The notes: generated by a model not told the origin, from the sequence alone. 64,000 bases of DNA from Puccinellia tenuiflora (GCA_012064385.1 QRDG01001518.1:62001-126000); one strand, 5' to 3'. Counted from the stretch's first letter, positions 8,843-19,968 are shown. Translations and numbers: made by a program.

Positions 8843-11800
8843 TTACATGTCCTCGGGCAAAACAAAATTTGCCGAGTGAAAAAATTCTCCATCTCTCTTC
8901 AGGACCGCGGAGTTAAAAAATCCCGCAATTTCCTCTTGAAGTGCTTTTAGGCGCTTCGATGGTATGAGCTGGTCCCGCATTCTCTCCATCTAGATCAATA
9001 TGAATATATGAGTTGTTTATAACTATATATATATATATGAAATCATAATAAAATAATTTATGGATGGAAGTCAACACAATATGCATGGTAATAAAAAGTG
9101 AGAAGAGTGTATACATACATCACGCGTTCTTTTTTCTCTATTCCGCTCTAAGACAAAAGAGCGTATGTACTCGCAAACATAGAATCCACATAAATTTGTC
9201 CCAGTATCCTGCCTCAGACACCACTTTACAAAAAAATAGAATTTAATCAAATAATAGTGAAGCTTCATAATGGTATTGAAACTAGAATTAAAGAGTTGCT
9301 TCATAATGGAGCAATATATATAGTACTACTTACGTTGGTGGTATAAAAATACAGCTCCGGTTTCCACTCCCCTGGAACGATCTTGATGAACCGTTTCCAA
9401 ACACTGCCCGCCAATAGAAAAATGATTAAAGAAGTTATTGATTAGTTGATATCTGAAAATGAATGACAGAGGTCGATATAGAGCGATAATGATTGAAATT
9501 ACATCTGGAGCATATCTTGAATGCGTTGGTACTTTTCCATTGGTTTCCTTAGCGAGTCCATGACTTGAACGACTCCTTGGTCAACTCTAATGATTAGCAG
9601 AATCCAGTGGAAACTGCGCACGTTTATATGTCAATGACTCATCGGTTACACTAAAGATATGCAAAGCAAAATAGAATGGGTAGAAGGTAACACTCACTTG
9701 TTGACGTAAGGAAAAAGTATTTCTCCGCAAGTATTTTGGTTCACTAACCAATTGACCAGGCTATCCTCGGTGGTCTTCCAATTGTATTGTATGGTCACTT
9801 CATGAATATAATTTGGGTCAATGAACCCAGTGTCATAGATGCCCTTTTTTCTGCATTCCACAATCATCATTCTACAATACAAAATAATATAGTGAGATAA
9901 TTAAAGGCAATGAACGTGCAGAGCTGAAGACTTAATTAAATTGCAGAAATAAATCACTTACAAACAATAGGAACTGACGATGACTTTGTCGAGGGCATCT
10001 TGATTGAATAACTGAAATACTTCCGAAAACGGAATATATAACAAGTCATCCGTGAAGTAATGCTTTTTCTTATAACTCACCCAGAAAGCTTCATGCCCGG
10101 CCGCTGCAGCTTTCTCGTACCAGTGATGCAATTGATGCAATTGGTATGATAGAGAACTGATCTCCTCAGGTCTGACCAGGGACTTCCCGGGTTTATATGT
10201 CCATGCATACTGATACTGTTGTTGTGGTTGTACGAGCTGGGCAACTGTTTTAGTTGAGATCACCTTTAGCGGGGATATCGACTTTTTTGCCTGTTCTCCG
10301 AGCTGGGCCACTTGTTTCCCGCGTTTTGCAGCATAGAACTGCTCCTTCTTTAGTCGATCTGCCGCCTCCTTGTCCTCGTTCATCTTCTGCTTCTTTAGGA
10401 GATAGGCAGCCTTCTTTTCCTCGGCCTCTTGACTAATTGTCTTCAGCATGACACGATCATAGTCACCTGCCAATGGAGGTGACTTTGGCCGGGGATTGCT
10501 GAAATTTTTCAGAAATGTCTTAACTTTTTCTGGATCCAGTTTCTCTCTAGGCGGGGGCCATTTCGGAGCTAACTGTTCTGTAATATGGGCACGCACCGAT
10601 TCCTCGAGCTCCTCTGGAGTCAAGTCGTAAGGTCTCTTTGGAAGAGGCTTTAGCAACTCGCGTTCCGCTCGAGATAACTTATCTGCACGCGTCGACGTGA
10701 AGGATAGTTTCCGCTTTAACGAGAAGGTCTTTTCCCGGGCGGAATTGAAGGACGGGACGTCGCGCGCGATGGACTCGCGACGGATGGGGCATCGAGGGAT
10801 GGATCTTCATGTGAGGAGGATATATCTTGGGGGGATGAATCTTTAGGTGGGGGAGATGGATCTTTAGGCGGGGGAGATGGATCCTTAGGTGGGGGGATGG
10901 ATCCTTAGGTGGGGGGATGAATCCTTAGGTGGGGGGGGGGGGTGGATCTTGCGGTGGGAGGGATGGATCTTGACGTGGGGGGGGGATGGATCATTAGGTG
11001 GGGGGGATGGATCTTGAGGTGGGGGTCTGCTGCTGGATCGAGGAGTGAAGTTCGGAAACACGATGTTTTCCTTGTTCCAGAGAGCGATACCCTTCTCGAC
11101 TTCTCCCAGTATCTTCTCGCCGTCACCTCCGGGAATGTCAAGTTCCAGATTAGCATATAACGACACAACTTGATCCACCCCGACACGAGCATAGCCCTGT
11201 GGAATCCCTTCGAGATGGTAGCTTGCTCCAGCTGGATTAGGTAAAGCATAGCCGACCGCCACCTTGAAAGACATGTTCTTCATTGACATGTGTAGCTCAC
11301 AGTCTGTCTTCTCCGTGATATCATCCACGGGGTAGTGAGCCGCCGGTTGAAATTGAGAATTTTCCAATGAGTGGAACCCACGCTGCTTTTCCGCTGATCA
11401 GATGGGGCGGCTTGTACCTGGAGCTGAGATTCATTTTGCTTACTAATTGAGTCGAGTCGCTCCTGCTGCTCCTGCACCTTGCGTTCCAGTGCTGATAACC
11501 GGTCAGACTCCTGCTTCTTCTTCTCTGACGGCTTCTATAAGTATCAGCGTCTTCCGGAAAACCTTGCTTCAAGGTGACACCGGCTCCATAGCCTCGTAAT
11601 CGTCCAACGTATTCAGGATTCCCGAGTGCTAGTGTCAGCTCGTCATTCTCTCTGTCAGGGACGTACTCTCCCCTGCGAACTTTATCTATTGCGTCCTCAA
11701 GTGTTTGGTTATATACTCAATTTTTGCCTTCCATTTTCCCTGAGCAATAATCTTTCCTGTCTGTGGGTCCAACCCTGCCCCATGCGCGAACAACCAAAAC

Positions 11801-12757
11801 TTGGACCTCGGGGGCCAATCCTGCTGTCTGTGGAATGATCCCGTTATCAAGCAGTCGTGCTTCAAAGGCTTCCCACTTAGGCACGGCAGCCCTGTAGCCA
11901 CCTGCCCCCAAATGGTGGTGATATTCCTTCTTCGCAGCATTTAACTTATTTTGAACCGATCGGGCCAGAGCGCCCTCCGATTTTCTTTGCTCCACAAATG
12001 TGGGCCACTGCTGTTTAATCTTCACTAGTGCTCCAGTGAAATCTGGATCCGTCTCCCGGCCTTTATATAAGCTTTCCATAAGTTTTTCTTCCAGGTCCGG
12101 AATTGTTCGGCCATCTTACTAAGCGACCACTCCTTCACTTTGTCCATCAGGGGAACCGGCAGATCTGGCGGTAGGCTGACCTTTGTTAAGAGTGTGTTCC
12201 AACACGATGTTTTTAGCCTCTCCTCGACATAAGTAGCTAGGTTGTTTACATCCTTCGGCTTAATCCACTCTTCAAGGTTGATCGGGACAATGTCCCTTAC
12301 AATAACCCCGCATTGATTAATGTATTTGCGGCGGTTGTCCGTGGGTTCCAAAGGTTCCCCACTAGCACTAACTGTGTTGATCACTATCCTACGACCCTCC
12401 TTCAATGGCTTCGTCGGGCCTCGTTTCGGCAATGCAGTAGATGTGGATGATCCGGAGGGCTAAAAGAAAAAAATGGTTCGTTAATAACAACAATATACAA
12501 CTCAAATAATACATCTAGTGTGATCGATGTACATAGGCTTATTATACCTCGCCAGAGTTTGTAATGGGCACTTCTTCCCCCTCTCTATCATTTTCTTCTT
12601 CCTGAACCCCCTCACCGGAATCGTTCAGAAATTGGGAGCCGTCATCTTCGCCGGTGAAGGCATCTTCTTCACCGACAGGCGCGGCCGCACGTCCTGCTAT
12701 AAAATCCATGATTCGCAGTTCGGCCTCCTCATCTCTGTCGATGTCCATCTTCTGCAC
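8843..12757 (-). pseudogene. CACTA second gene with C-terminal Ulp1-like protease domain
   Basis: This is a multi-exon minus-strand gene. The start lies near 12757 (acidic N-terminus) with a donor near 12546. Further exons run from about 12460 to 9962, then 9871-9698, 9613-9503, 9403-9334, 9223-9119 and 8989-8843 (stop). All later junctions have GT-AG borders and compatible phase. The last exons encode a C48 (Ulp1/SENP-like) cysteine protease fold: His in FHWIL, Asp in VMDSL and Cys in NLCGFYVCEY. A conserved block (PVDDITEKT to the ELDIPGG segment) lies near 11330-11110. The large exon is broken by frame changes near 12072, 11790 and 11560-11370 and in a proline-rich repeat (10800-11030). 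The protease half looks intact and the N-terminal half is decayed. The role of the protease in CACTA biology is unknown to me. Confidence 0.8.
10800..11030 (-). repeat. Minisatellite encoding PPPKDPS-type repeats
   Basis: About ten tandem copies of an 18-22 bp unit (GGATCYTTAGGTGGGGG on the plus strand) lie inside the large exon of the second CACTA gene. In frame they encode Pro-rich repeats of the type PPPKDPS. Unit lengths vary with G-run length, which shifts the frame, so the array is probably an indel hotspot that helped to break the gene. Confidence 0.85.
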
Positions 12758-12789
12758 AAACCTTTCCGAGTCTGTCGCTTGCTAACCTG

Positions 12790-14150
12790 GAAAATAAAAA
12801 CCTCTTTATTCATTGGTCATCAAAGTTATCCGGGGTTAGAGTTTTTTTTCATGCGAGCTAGTTCACGAGTTATGGGATTTTCTTCTCTATTCACATTAGT
12901 CATTTAGCATATGTTTTGACAGGAACTTTATCAACGAACAAGTGGGAATCGTCGTTGCAAACACTCAAAGTTAATACACTTGAGAAATTCATCATATATG
13001 TTTGAAAGTCATCTATAGGTGAAGTACTCACCACTTACACATTTAAAATTTATTCAAAAATATTATTTCAAACATAAATAGATAAGTTCCGTTTCATTTC
13101 CTTTATTTTTGAAGGGAAAATCCCAAATCATATTACATAAGGGAAAAAATCATGAAAATAAACAAACTAGGAATCAAATATACATAGTCATTTATGATAC
13201 GAATTGTTTGTTACAAACTGTCTTACACTGGAGTTTTACAAATACATAATACAAGAGGAAATTACAAAAAATCGGCCTCTGAAAAGTATAGCAATATTTG
13301 CACACATGCTTACAAATTGTATTGTAGCAATCTAGCCGCAGCTCAATTCCTCTGTATTTTCACCTAAGCTACGAGCACAGAACAGAGCTCATTTATAATG
13401 CAGCACATGCAACTTGAAAAGGAAAACCTACAGACATTGCTATGCTCAGGTGTCCAAAACACACATAATGCAAATACCACTGCTTATTGGAATTGTTAAT
13501 ACGGTGTCATGCTGGAAACCAATTCTACTACCAGGAGGTTAGAAGATTTGGTATAGACAAAATGGTGCATTGATATCTTAAGACAGTAATCTGCTTGCAT
13601 CGACCGATTAGATTTTGGAAGCAAACAGATTTATATATCCACATTGGCTGACCCTTGCACGGTACCCCTCACGGTCAATCCTACGAAACCGAAACCTGAT
13701 AAGCAATTACCAGCGGCGGAGTCCATTTAATCTACTTCATTCCATGTGATGCAGTGCTATGTGTTAACCCGCAATATAGGAATCAACTGCTTAATCTACT
13801 ACATTTAATCTAAGGAGTTCTACAGAGTGGACCTCGGCTACTGCAGAAGGTCGGAGCTCACGGATAACCCGGGCGGCATGCTTATCCAAAACAGCAAGGT
13901 AAATCACACGAGTAAGTAAGTCGACATGTCCAGATCCTCCCCCAGCAAGTTCATGCTCCAGCCTTGCTAGCTGCCCTTAACCATGGCAGCAGAAAACCGC
14001 CACAAAAATTACTAATGAGAGGGTAGCAGCAATGGAGTCAGTCTTCCCTACACCAAACCAAAAGCTAGCAGCTGAGGGTAATAATCAGCTAATGACCTAA
14101 TCATCGTGTGACCCTACGGCGGCGCCACCCTACTCCGGGATCGAGACTGG
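12790..14150. other. CACTA internal spacer without recognisable genes
   Basis: AT-rich sequence with no domain or repeat that I recognise. It lies upstream of the second gene on the minus strand, so part of it may be a long 5' UTR intron. A few consensus-like splice signals exist, but none decides this. Confidence 0.4.
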
Positions 14151-14690
14151 GATCCAAATGCGAGTGCCCCGATTCTACGACGAGATGACTTTCAATCTCG
14201 GACAATCGGAGAGGAGGGAGTGCGTACCTAACTTACGGCTGGATCGGAGAAGGAATCCGGCGGCACTGGGAAGGAGACGCGTCGGACACGGTGACGACGG
14301 CGGCGGCGGCGGCGGCGCGGGGGGAGAGGAGAGCAAGCAAGGGGAGGAGGGGAAGGGGAAAGTGGGACTTGGATTGGTGAGATCGGGGGGGGGGGACGGC
14401 GGTGGAGCACGACGGGAGCGAGGCGCGCGGCGGTGGGCGGCGCAGCCTGGTGGCAGGGGAGAGATCGGAGTCGAGGAGAAGAGAATGAGGAAAAAAGAAG
14501 AAGGAACCGCCCAAAACGACGCGGAAGGGACCTTTGGTCCCGGTTCCAGCCACGAACCGGGACCAAAGACCCTTTGGTCGCGGTTGGTAACACCAACCGG
14601 GACCAAAGGTCCCCCCGGGCCGCGAAATATGCGCGCGAAGCCCACTGGGCCTTTGGTCCCGGTTGGTTTACCAACCGCGACCAAAGGCCT
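14150..14690 (-). promoter_or_regulatory. GC-rich island plus internal subterminal-type palindromes
   Basis: Sequence at 14220-14500 is GC-rich and purine-biased on the plus strand and resembles a GC-rich leader for a minus-strand transcript. Next to it, 14527-14690 carries three palindromes of TTTGGTCCCGGTT with AACCGGGACCAAAG, identical in type to the ends of the element. The pairing suggests a second promoter or terminus-like control region driving the downstream (minus-strand) second gene. The function is inferred. Confidence 0.45.
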
Positions 14691-15065
14691 TTTTTATTTT
14701 TCTGTTTCTTTTTTGTTTCTTCTCTGTTTCTTTTTCTGTTTCTTTTTGTTTCTTTTTCTGTTTTCTTTTATAGTTTCTTTTTATTATTTAAAAAGTCATA
14801 TAATCATTATCTTTTTATTATTATTTTTCTAGTTTCTTTTTATTATTTAAAAATCATATCTTTTTATAGTGTCTTTTAAATGTTTCAGTATTTGAAAATC
14901 ATTATCTTTTTATTATTTATTTTTCTGTTTTCTTTTTTGTTTCCTTTCTGTTTTCTTTTATAGTTTCTTTTTCTGTTTTTTTTTGTTTCTTTTTTTGTTT
15001 TCTTTTATAGTTTCTTTTCTGGTTTCTTTTTTGTTTCTTTTTCTGTTTTCTTTTTATTATTTGAA
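14691..15065. repeat. T-rich low-complexity array (TTTCTGTTTCTT)n
   Basis: A degenerate array of TTTCTGTTTCTTTTTG-like units with interspersed TTATTATTTAAAAAT segments. Open frames across it are compositional. Confidence 0.85.
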
Positions 15066-15207
15066 AAATCATATTTAATTATAACACATCACCGAATACA
15101 AGTCATACAAGGTTTAATACCGAATATTGTTGTTTATCAGGAAATGTATATAATTGTTGATAAAAATGCAATTCAAATATCAAATTGTTGATAAAAATGT
15201 AATCTAC

Positions 15208-15640
15208 CTTTAGTCCCGGTTCGTGTTACCAATCGGGACTAAAGAAGCACACGGATCGTGTGTTTCTTTCAAGCGCTTGTGAGCGTTGGATCAGGGGTGT
15301 GTTTCTTTGAGGCTTGTGAGCTGTTGGATCGTGTGCACACGGATCGTGTGTTTCCTTCGAGCGCTTGTGAGCCATTGGATCAGAGTTGTGTTTCTTTCGA
15401 GTGCTTGTGAGCTATTGGATCGTGTGCACCGAAAAGGCGCGCGCCAAAATACCCTTTAGTCCCGGTTCGTGGCATGAACTGGGACCAATGCCCGCCTTTA
15501 GTCCCGGTTCGTGTTACCAACCGGGACTAAAGAAGCACACGGATCGTGTGTTTCTTTCAAGCGCTGTGAGCCGTTGGATCAGGGGTGTGTTTCTTTCAAG
15601 CGCTTGTGAGCCGTTGGATCAGGGTGTGTTTCTTTCTGCA
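15208..15640 (+). repeat. TTTAGTCCCGGTT palindromes and ~50-bp tandem repeats
   Basis: Palindromes of TTTAGTCCCGGTT / AACCGGGACTAAA with a GTGTTACC-type loop sit at 15208-15244 and 15495-15533, with a degenerate one near 15454-15490. Between and after them is a tandem unit of about 50 bp built on GTGTTTCTTTC, GCGCTTGTGAGC and TTGGATC, about six copies in two blocks (15249-15425 and 15538-15640). The TTTAGT variant differs from the TTTGGT variant at the element ends, which suggests a different CACTA family contributed this segment. Confidence 0.8.
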
Positions 15641-15676
15641 CTCCCACCTCATCCACAGGTACACCTTCTAATCGCC

Positions 15677-15684
15677 TATAAATA
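15677..15684 (+). promoter_or_regulatory. TATA box upstream of foldbacks 1 and 2
   Basis: TATAAATA in a CCTATAAATAGC context, a strong plant TATA box. Foldback 1 begins about 50 bp downstream and foldback 2 about 300 bp downstream on the same strand. The strand is opposite to both CACTA genes. Promoter activity is inferred. Confidence 0.45.
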
Positions 15685-15729
15685 GCGACGTCCCTGCAGC
15701 GAACGGCACACAACGAGCGTCTATCTTTG

Positions 15730-15914
15730 CCACCGAACCCAATGGTTGGATTTAGCCTACCTGCTGGCATGTTCCCTGGCATTATTGTGTTGTCTTTGTT
15801 CACCGGCCAGCCATTGGATCCACCTCTGTAGGTCGGTGAATAAAGACAATACAACGATGCTGTTGGAAACACAAGCCCTCAGGTAGGTTGAATCCAGTCA
15901 CTGGATTTGGGTGA
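15730..15914 (+). ncRNA. Candidate MIRNA-like foldback 1
   Basis: Left arm 15730-15805 and right arm 15834-15914 form a long imperfect inverted repeat around a 28-base loop. Near the base the arms share TGGATT..CCTACCTG; near the loop they share TTGTCTTT.TTCACCG and its complement. By eye about three quarters of positions pair, with bulges in the middle. The size, mismatched pairing and upstream TATA box fit a young plant MIRNA precursor; a decayed inverted duplication is the alternative. I do not recognise a known mature miRNA in it. Confidence 0.4.
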
Positions 15915-15981
15915 CACAATAATGAATTGCCGAGGAGGTGGGAGTGGTGGTGGTGGAAGTGGTAGCCATGCCCCTCGGTCG

Positions 15982-16081
15982 GATCCAAGCAGCTGCAAGG
16001 CTCTGTGATGATCTACAACATTCCCAACACTTTTTGGGACGGTCGTTAGATCATCACAGAAGTCTTGCGGCTGCTTGGATC
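15982..16081 (+). ncRNA. Candidate MIRNA-like foldback 2
   Basis: Arms 15982-16015 and 16047-16081 pair almost perfectly: GATCCAAGCAGC against GCTGCTTGGATC, and CTGTGATGATCTA against TAGATCATCACAG. There are two substitutions and one bulge in about 35 positions, with a loop near 31 bases. The ~100-base stem-loop has the size and near-perfect 21-22 bp duplex typical of plant miRNA precursors. It lies 66 bp downstream of foldback 1. Known precedent: rice miR820 comes from CACTA elements. This sequence does not match miR820 as I remember it. Confidence 0.45.
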
Positions 16082-16126
16082 GAAGGTCGATTTGCTGCTC
16101 ACGACGACGCGAGACGGATCAACGCT

Positions 16127-16165
16127 CCTTTAGTCCCGGTTCAATCTACCAACCGGGACTAAAGA
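16127..16165. repeat. TTTAGTCCCGGTT palindrome
   Basis: CTTTAGTCCCGGTT and AACCGGGACTAAAG around an 8-base loop. It is the fourth palindrome of this type in the spacer and lies just before the second TATA box. Confidence 0.85.
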
Positions 16166-16190
16166 CGAAGAGTTGCCCTGATCTTTTAGC

Positions 16191-16198
16191 TATAAATA
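16191..16198 (+). promoter_or_regulatory. Second TATA box, upstream of foldback 3
   Basis: TATAAATA in a TTTAGCTATAAATACC context. Foldback 3 starts about 110 bp downstream on the same strand. The spacing parallels the first TATA box and foldback pair. Confidence 0.4.
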
Positions 16199-16307
16199 CC
16201 AAACATGATCGAGGAGGAGATGAAGAACAAGAGTACGGCAACAGCGGAGAAGAAGCTAGTCAAACTAGTCCGGAAGGCAAAGACCGAATACAAATCATTC
16301 GGATTCG

Positions 16308-16374
16308 CCTGCATACGTCCAACAGTGCATTTTATATGCAGGCACTCACGAGCCACTGTTGGGCTGTATGCAGG
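16308..16374 (+). ncRNA. Candidate foldback 3
   Basis: Arms 16308-16327 (CCTGCATACGTCCAACAGTG) and 16354-16374 pair with one short bulge. The loop of 26 bases itself contains TATATGCAGG. The structure is shorter than foldbacks 1 and 2. A weak open frame (16205-16450) overlaps it without any recognisable domain. Confidence 0.3.
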
Positions 16375-16533
16375 TGAAACCGTATGTTTTGTTCTATATC
16401 TAGGAATCCTTCAGTTCATCGACCGAATACAAGTCATACAAGTCATTTGATATGCAGGTAATAACAAGTCAGGTGAAACTGTGTGCATTTGATAAAAGGT
16501 TTAATACATTATTACACATCACCACCAACATCC

Positions 16534-19500
16534 CTATCTAGTGTGTGTCCCTTTCTTCTTCGTGTGTGTCCCTTTCTTCTGATTGCGCCGCAACCATGGA
16601 CAATCTTCATCATTCAACGCGATGGTTGGGTCAGTTTTAACCGTGAAGGGGGGAATTTCATGAAAATTATTGTAATCTTCCGACATGTCCGTCTTGTCCT
16701 CCACTCCTACGATGTTTCTTTTTCCTGAAAGAACTATGTGTTGCTTTGGCTCATCGTATGATGTATTCGCTTGCTTATCTTTTCTTTTTTTCGGTCTGGA
16801 AGACATGTCCTTCACATAGAAAACCTGAGCCACGTCATTGGCTAGGACGAATGGTTCGGTGTCGTACCCAAGATTTTTTACATCCACCGTAGTCATTCCG
16901 TACTTTGGGTCTACATTTACCCCGCCTTCCAGGTTGAACCATTTGCACCTGAACAAAGGTACCTTGAAAGAAGGTCCATAGTCAAGTTCCCATATCTGCT
17001 CTATGTAACCATAATATGTGTCCTTTTTCCCATTGTTGTTTGTTGCATCAAAGCGGACACCACTGTTTTGGTTGGTGCTCTTTTTATCTTGGTCGGCCGT
17101 GTAAAATGTATTCCCATTTATCTCGTACCCTTGAAAAGTCAATATAGTCGACGATGGTGCTATGGCCAACAAGTATAATTGTTCTTCAACAGTGTTGTCA
17201 TTAATGAGACGTGTTTGCAACCATCCGCTGAAAGTCTTCATGTGTTCTCTTTCAATCGATTCTCCAGGCTGCTCCGGGCATTTAGAGCGTAAAATATTCA
17301 TGTGTTCCTGGATATACGGAGCCACCAAGATGGAATTATGTAGAACTGTGTAGTGTGCTTGATTGAAAGAATCCCAGTCCTTACACATTATTGCTTTCTT
17401 TCCTAGCGTGCCTATTCCACGCAGTCTCCCCTCATGGCGCGATTGAGGAACACCGATCGGCTTAAGGTCAGGAATAAAGTCAACACAAAACTCAATTACC
17501 TCCTCTGTTCCATAGCCCTTGGAGATGCTTCCTTCGGGCCTAGCACGGTTATGAACGTATTTCTTTAAGACTCCCATGAACCTCTCAAAGGGGAACATGT
17601 TGTGTAGAAATACAGGACCGAGAACATTAATCTCTTCGACTAGGTGAACTATGAGGTGCGTCATAATATTGAAGAAGGATGGTGGGAACACCAACTCGAA
17701 GCTGACAAGACATTGGACCACCTCCCTCTGTAAACCTGGTAGAGTTAATGGATTGATCACCTTCTGAGAAATTGCATTGAGAAATGCACATAGCTTCACA
17801 ATGGGTACTCGAACATTTTCCGGTAGAAGCCCCCTCAATGCAATCGGAAGTAATTGTGTCATAATCACGTGGCAGTCATGAGACTTTAGGTTCTGGAACT
17901 TTTTCTCTGCCATGTTTATTATTCCCTTTATATTCGACGAGAAACCAGACGGGACCTTGATACTGCTCAGGACTTCAAAAAAGATCTCCTTCTCTTCTTT
18001 GGTAAGAGCGTAGCTGGCAAGACCTTGATACTTATCTGGATTCAGGTGGTCGTCTCGTTCGTGCATACGTTGGTGGTCCTGTCGTGATTCCGGTGTATCT
18101 TTTGTTTTCCCATACACGCCCAAGAAGCTTAGTAGGTTCACGCACAGATTTTTCGTCACGTGCATCACATCGATTGCAGAGCGAACCTCCAGTATTTTCC
18201 AATAGGGTAGCTCCCAAAATATAGAGCACTTCTTCCACATGGGTACGTGTCCATCAGCGTCATTCGAAACAGATAGACTGCCAGGACCCTTTCTAAAGAT
18301 TACTTTTAAGTCCTTGACCATGTCATATATAACATCACCATTAGGTAATTTAGGATTCGTCTGATGATTTGGCTCACCTTTGAAATGCTTGCCTTTCTTT
18401 CTTACGGCATGCCCTTTTGTAAGAAATCGCCGATGCCCCAGGTACACATTCTTGTTTCCCATATGTATACTTTCAGTCTCACCTAAACAGTGCGTGCATG
18501 CATTGTATCCCTTGTTTGACTGTCCTGAAATGTTACTAAGTGCAGGCCAATCATTGATGGTTACAAACAGTAACGCTCGTAGGTCAAATTCCTTTTGTTC
18601 GTGCTCATCCCACGTAGGTACACCTTCGTCGCGCCACAACTGTAAAAGTTCTTCAACCAATGGCCTCAGATACACATCAATGTCCGTTGCCCGGTTGCTT
18701 CGGGCCTTGGATGAGCACTGGCATCATAATGAACTTCCGCTTCATGCACAACCAAGGAGGAAGGTTATAAATACACAGAGTCACAGGCCAGGTGCTATGA
18801 CTAGAGCTCTGCTCCCCGAAAGGATTAAAGCCATCTGTACTTAGCCCAAATCTTAAGTTCCTTGCGTCAGCTGCAAATTCCGGGAACTCCCTGTCGATTT
18901 TTCTCCACTGCGACCCATCGGCGGGGTGTCTTAACATCAGGTCTTTCAAACGGTCTTCTTTGTGCCATCGTAACAACTTTGCATGCTCTTTGTTTTGGAA
19001 CAAACGTTTCAATCGTGGTATTATAGGAGCATACCACATCACCTTGGCAGGAACCCTCTTCCTAGGGCACGGCTCACCCTCAACATTACCAGGGTCATCT
19101 CGCCTTATTTTATACCGCGATGCACCGCATACCGGGCATGCATTCAAATTCTCGTACTCCTCACCACGGTAGAGGATGCAGTCATTGATGCACGCATGTA
19201 TCTTCTGCACCTCTAATCCTAGTGGGCAGACAACCTTCTTTGCTTCGTACGTACTGGGGGGCAATACGTTATCTTTTGGAAGCATCTTCTTTATTATTTT
19301 CAGCAATTTTTCAAATCCCTTGTCAGAAGTACCTTCCTCTGCCTTCCATTGCAGCAATTCCAGCGTGGTACCAAGCTTTTTCTGGCCATCTTCGCAAGTT
19401 GGGTACAACAATTTCTTGTGATCCTCTAACATGCTCTCCAACTTCAACCTCTCGTTTTCAGTTCCGCTGTTTATCTGTGCATCAAGAATGGCCCGACCAA

Positions 19501-19698
19501 ATCATCATCGTGCTCATCAACAATGGGCTCTTCTTCAGCTTCGTCTTCCCCCATTGCAGTATCACCGTCTTCGGTGAACGTAGGATAGTTGTCATTATCC
19601 TCTTCTTCTTCATTTTCTTCCATTATAACCCTCTTTCTTTCTCCGTGCTTGGTCCAACAATTATACCGGACATGAAACCATGCTGCAACAGGTGGACG
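16534..19698 (-). pseudogene. TNP2-type CACTA transposase, frameshifted, 5' end in gap
   Basis: This is the transposase gene of the CACTA element. The first part (19698 to about 18681) holds a transposase-associated segment (YNCWTKHGE, near the gap), an acidic linker, a CPVC zinc motif and the start of the Transposase_21 (TNP2) domain. The second part (18675-16534, 713 aa) holds the rest of TNP2 (FDLRALLFVTINDWPALSN), a DUF4218 region (HLIVHLVEEI, FERFMGVLKKYVHNRARPEG) and a DUF4216 region near the C-terminus. An extra G near 18681 shifts the frame between QPGN and the next block, and another shift lies near 19492. The C-terminus ends with a duplicated KKGTHT unit. With two frameshifts it is probably inactive, though an intact relative could mobilise the ends. 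Confidence 0.9.
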
Positions 19699-19968
19699 NN
19701 NNNNNNNNNNNNNNNNNNNNNNNNNNNNNNNNNNNNNNNNNNNNNNNNNNNNNNNNNNNNNNNNNNNNNNNNNNNNNNNNNNNNNNNNNNNNNNNNNNNN
19801 NNNNNNNNNNNNNNNNNNNNNNNNNNNNNNNNNNNNNNNNNNNNNNNNNNNNNNNNNNNNNNNNNNNNNNNNNNNNNNNNNNNNNNNNNNNNNNNNNNNN
19901 NNNNNNNNNNNNNNNNNNNNNNNNNNNNNNNNNNNNNNNNNNNNNNNNNNNNNNNNNNNNNNNNNNNN
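19699..19968. other. Assembly gap (270 N)
   Basis: A run of N inside the 5' part of the TNP2 gene. The missing bases probably include the rest of the transposase-associated domain and a splice junction. Confidence 1.

Noticed and set aside
8309..14690. Two separate CACTA elements (8309-14.7 kb and 15-21.1 kb)
   Set aside because: No CACTA terminus was found at the inner borders, and the gene order across the whole span is that of one element. The idea is kept only as a recombination hypothesis.
14158..14884. Open frames of 148-224 codons around the 14.2-14.9 kb GC-rich and T-rich block
   Set aside because: They run through subterminal palindromes and T-rich repeats and have no domain. Other frames are equally open.
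15208..16165. CRISPR-like interpretation of the regularly spaced palindromes
   Set aside because: Spacing is irregular, the sequence is eukaryotic, and the motifs are the known subterminal repeats of CACTA elements.
16205..16450. 81-codon plus-strand frame (MIEEEMKNKSTATAEKK start) after the second TATA box
   Set aside because: No recognisable domain, and it overlaps foldback 3. A short peptide cannot be excluded, but nothing supports it.
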